DNA of 64,000 bases from Arcobacter acticola (lineage in GTDB: Bacteria > Campylobacterota > Campylobacteria > Campylobacterales > Arcobacteraceae): assembly GCF_013177675.1 (NCBI RefSeq), contig NZ_CP042652.1, positions 2,356,001-2,420,000 on the forward strand. The letters run 5' to 3'. The translations under genes were made by a program, and so were the position numbers. The notes under the pieces are model-generated. The model did no database searches. It saw only the letters and a list, made by a program, of their open reading frames with translations, and was not told the origin of the DNA. Positions 62,148-64,000 of this stretch are shown here, one piece after another. Every line of letters begins with the position of its first letter. Positions within the stretch are counted from its first letter, which is position 1.

Positions 62148-63641
62148 ATGAGCGTAATAAAACAACAAGATATAATCGATAGTATTGCTGATGCATGTCA
62201 GTATATTTCATATTTTCACCCAGAAGATTTCGTAACAGCAATGGTAGAAGCTTATGAGAATGAAAAATCAGAAGCTGCAAAAAATGCACTAGGACAAATT
62301 TTAATTAATTCTAAAATGTGTGCTTTAGGACATAGACCTTTATGTCAAGATACAGGTTCTGTAAATATTTTTGTAAGAGTTGGATTAAAAGCTAACTTAG
62401 AATTAACAAAAGAATTAGTAGATGTATTAAATGAAGGTGTAGCTAAAGGTTATACTAATCCTGATAATACATTAAGATATTCAGTTGTTTCTGATCCTGC
62501 AGGAAAAAGAACAAATACAAAAGATAACACTCCAGCTGTTATTCATGTTACTGTTGATAATTCAGATGAATTAGATATTACAGTTGCTGCAAAAGGTGGA
62601 GGAAGTGAAAATAAATCTAAATTTGCAGTATTAAATCCATCAGATTCAGTTTATGACTGGGTTATGGCAAATGTTAGAGAAATGGGAGCTGGATGGTGTC
62701 CTCCTGGAATTTTAGGTATTGGTATTGGTGGTAATCCAGAAAAATCAATGCTTTTAGCAAAAGAGTCTTTAATGGGGCATGTTGATATTCATGAACTTCA
62801 AGCAAGAGGTCCTCAAAATGCTTTAGAAGAATTAAGATTAAGACTTTATACAGATATTAATAAAATTGGAATTGGTGCTCAAGGTTTAGGTGGTTTAACT
62901 ACAGTTGTAGATGTTAAAATCTTAGATTACCCATGTCATGCTGCTTCACTTCCTGTTGCTATGATTCCTAACTGTGCTGCTACTAGACATATTCACTTTA
63001 AATTAAAACCAGGGGAAGGTGTAGCTAAATTTAAAAAACCAAATTTAGATTTATGGCCAGATGTAAAATTACCATTAGATTCTATTAAAAAAGTAAATAT
63101 TGCAGACTTAACAAAAGAGAACTTATCTCAATTTAAATCAGGTGATACACTATTATTAACTGGAAAAATTTTAACAGCTAGAGATGCTGCTCATAAAAAA
63201 ATTGTTGAGTACAAAAATGCTGGTAAACCACTTCCAAATGGTGTTGATTTAAAAGATAGATTCATCTACTACGTTGGACCTGTTGATCCTGTTCGTGATG
63301 AAAAAGTAGGACCTGCGGGACCAACTACATCTACAAGAATGGATAAATTTACAAAAGATATGATGGAAATTGGAATCATGGGAATGATTGGAAAAGCTGA
63401 AAGAAAACAACCAACTATTGATTTAATTAAAGAATACAAATCTATGTATTTAATTGCAACAGGTGGAGCAGCATACTTAATTTCTCAATCAATCAAAGAT
63501 GCAAAAGTTCTTGCATTTGAAGAGATGGGAATGGAAGCTATTTATGAGTTTGATGTAGAAGATATGCCTGTAACTGTAGCTGTTGATACAGAGGGTGTTT
63601 CAATTCACACAACTGGTCCTGCTAAATGGAGAACTATTTAA
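62148..63641 (+). CDS. Class I (iron-sulfur) fumarase/mesaconase
   Basis: 497 residues with fused alpha and beta parts. Candidate [4Fe-4S] ligands are Cys66 (GHRPLCQDTGSV), Cys184 (GWCPPGILGIGIGG) and Cys276 (NCAATRHIHF); spacings of 118 and 92 agree with class I fumarases. The beta part shows LLTGKILTARDAAHKK, YYVGPVDP and GPAGPTTSTRMD. Enzymes of this class hydrate fumarate and, in several bacteria, mesaconate to citramalate. It has its own upstream region (230 bases), so it may be separately regulated. The cluster context favours mesaconase, but housekeeping fumarase is equally allowed by sequence. Confidence 0.88.
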   Translation: MSVIKQQDIIDSIADACQYISYFHPEDFVTAMVEAYENEKSEAAKNALGQILINSKMCALGHRPLCQDTGSVNIFVRVGLKANLELTKELVDVLNEGVAKGYTNPDNTLRYSVVSDPAGKRTNTKDNTPAVIHVTVDNSDELDITVAAKGGGSENKSKFAVLNPSDSVYDWVMANVREMGAGWCPPGILGIGIGGNPEKSMLLAKESLMGHVDIHELQARGPQNALEELRLRLYTDINKIGIGAQGLGGLTTVVDVKILDYPCHAASLPVAMIPNCAATRHIHFKLKPGEGVAKFKKPNLDLWPDVKLPLDSIKKVNIADLTKENLSQFKSGDTLLLTGKILTARDAAHKKIVEYKNAGKPLPNGVDLKDRFIYYVGPVDPVRDEKVGPAGPTTSTRMDKFTKDMMEIGIMGMIGKAERKQPTIDLIKEYKSMYLIATGGAAYLISQSIKDAKVLAFEEMGMEAIYEFDVEDMPVTVAVDTEGVSIHTTGPAKWRTI

Positions 63642-63650
63642 TTTTATAAT

Positions 63651-63678
63651 TTTACAAAAGGCATTTGCCTTTTGTAAA
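63651..63678 (+). terminator. Hairpin after the fumarase gene
   Basis: TTTACAAAAGGCA and TGCCTTTTGTAAA pair almost completely with a minimal loop. There is no T-run after it, so its strength is uncertain. Confidence 0.45.
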
Positions 63679-63823
63679 TCATACCTATAGTTATTTTAAA
63701 TAAATATTTATAAATGCTTATCTAAAATAATTCTTATATGATTAAACTACATTCAATATTTGACTTTAAGAAGATAGAGTTTTTGCTATTCTTCAAACAA
63801 TAATAAAAAATACAGGAAAAAAA

Positions 63824-64000
63824 ATGTTATTAGATGATTTAAAAGACTATTTAGGCTTTGCAGTTGCAGGAAACTTTGCAAATCACTTAGGTGAAGCTGG
63901 AGAAGCTGACGAATTTTCTGTTATAAAAACTGAAGAAAAAAATGCGCCAAAAGGAATGTTTCCTATTTATATAAAAGGACATGATAGTTTTTTAGGAACT
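63824..64000 (+). CDS. Conserved hypothetical protein, 3' part outside the window
   Basis: Only the first 59 codons are present. An AGGA box lies before ATG 63824. The start MLLDDLKDYLGFAVAGNFAN is followed by HLGEAGEADEF and APKGMFPIYIKG. I think it belongs to an uncharacterised family (recalled as DUF5718), which shares parts with fumarylacetoacetate-hydrolase-like proteins, but this cannot be shown from 59 residues. Its link to the upstream cluster is unclear; 182 bases separate them. Confidence 0.6.
   Translation, partial: MLLDDLKDYLGFAVAGNFANHLGEAGEADEFSVIKTEEKNAPKGMFPIYIKGHDSFLGT

Overview
The window is a chromosomal segment of an AT-rich member of the Campylobacterota, most likely Arcobacter in the broad sense (Arcobacteraceae). 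The assignment rests on very low GC, the gene order kdsA-ribH-nusB-pyrF, a plasminogen-binding-like (PgbA) protein, an rRNA operon ordered 16S-Ile-Ala-23S-5S, and the many TRAP and Cache/SBP sensor genes. This is by-eye recognition; no database search was run. No phage, insertion sequence, integrase or CRISPR array was seen.

Layout. Positions 1-10748 (minus) form one tight run: gltB, gltD, an inositol-monophosphatase-family gene, a YfhL-type ferredoxin, a Ppx/GppA phosphatase, an LpxL-type acyltransferase, an ELM1-like protein and a nucleotide-sugar dehydrogenase cut by the left edge. Positions 11027-13865 (plus) encode a DctPQM TRAP transporter, followed by a 35-codon membrane ORF, a glycerophosphodiesterase, and a Cache histidine kinase divergent from an OmpR-type regulator. 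Positions 17259-24474 hold an EI24/CysZ-like protein, a radical SAM protein, several unknowns, a 1132-aa sensor kinase with three substrate-binding-like domains, and a small lipoprotein. A nine-tRNA operon occupies 24680-25701 (minus). An eight-gene minus run (25790-32887) carries a DMT permease, a membrane-anchored FMN glutamate-synthase-like protein, a small membrane protein, a two-Rossmann K+ channel, kdsA, ribH, nusB and pyrF.

From 33014 to 45191 come murA, a cysteine-poor SdhB/HdrB-like protein, an HNH-like membrane protein, an orphan secretin, a YigZ protein, and a plus-strand run tlyA, ribF, cmoA, bcp, PgbA-like, glcD-like, BrkB-like and a putative beta-barrel protein. The rRNA operon (minus, about 45534-51561) has a consensus promoter, processing stems, a terminator built like that of the tRNA operon, and 14-bp tandem repeats just beyond its 3' end. 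Then come a cytochrome c lipoprotein, clpA, clpS and bioD.

The right end (56161-63641) is the most interesting part. It contains an HpcH/HpaI-type CoA-ester lyase, an acyl-CoA ligase fused to a CitE/Mcl-like domain whose metal site looks degenerate, a mesaconyl-CoA hydratase, a second malyl-CoA-lyase-type enzyme and a class I fumarase/mesaconase. Together these could join glyoxylate and propionyl-CoA and convert the product through mesaconate and citramalate to acetyl-CoA and pyruvate. The chemistry follows from family knowledge; the assembled route is inference, and at least one CoA-transfer step is not visible here.
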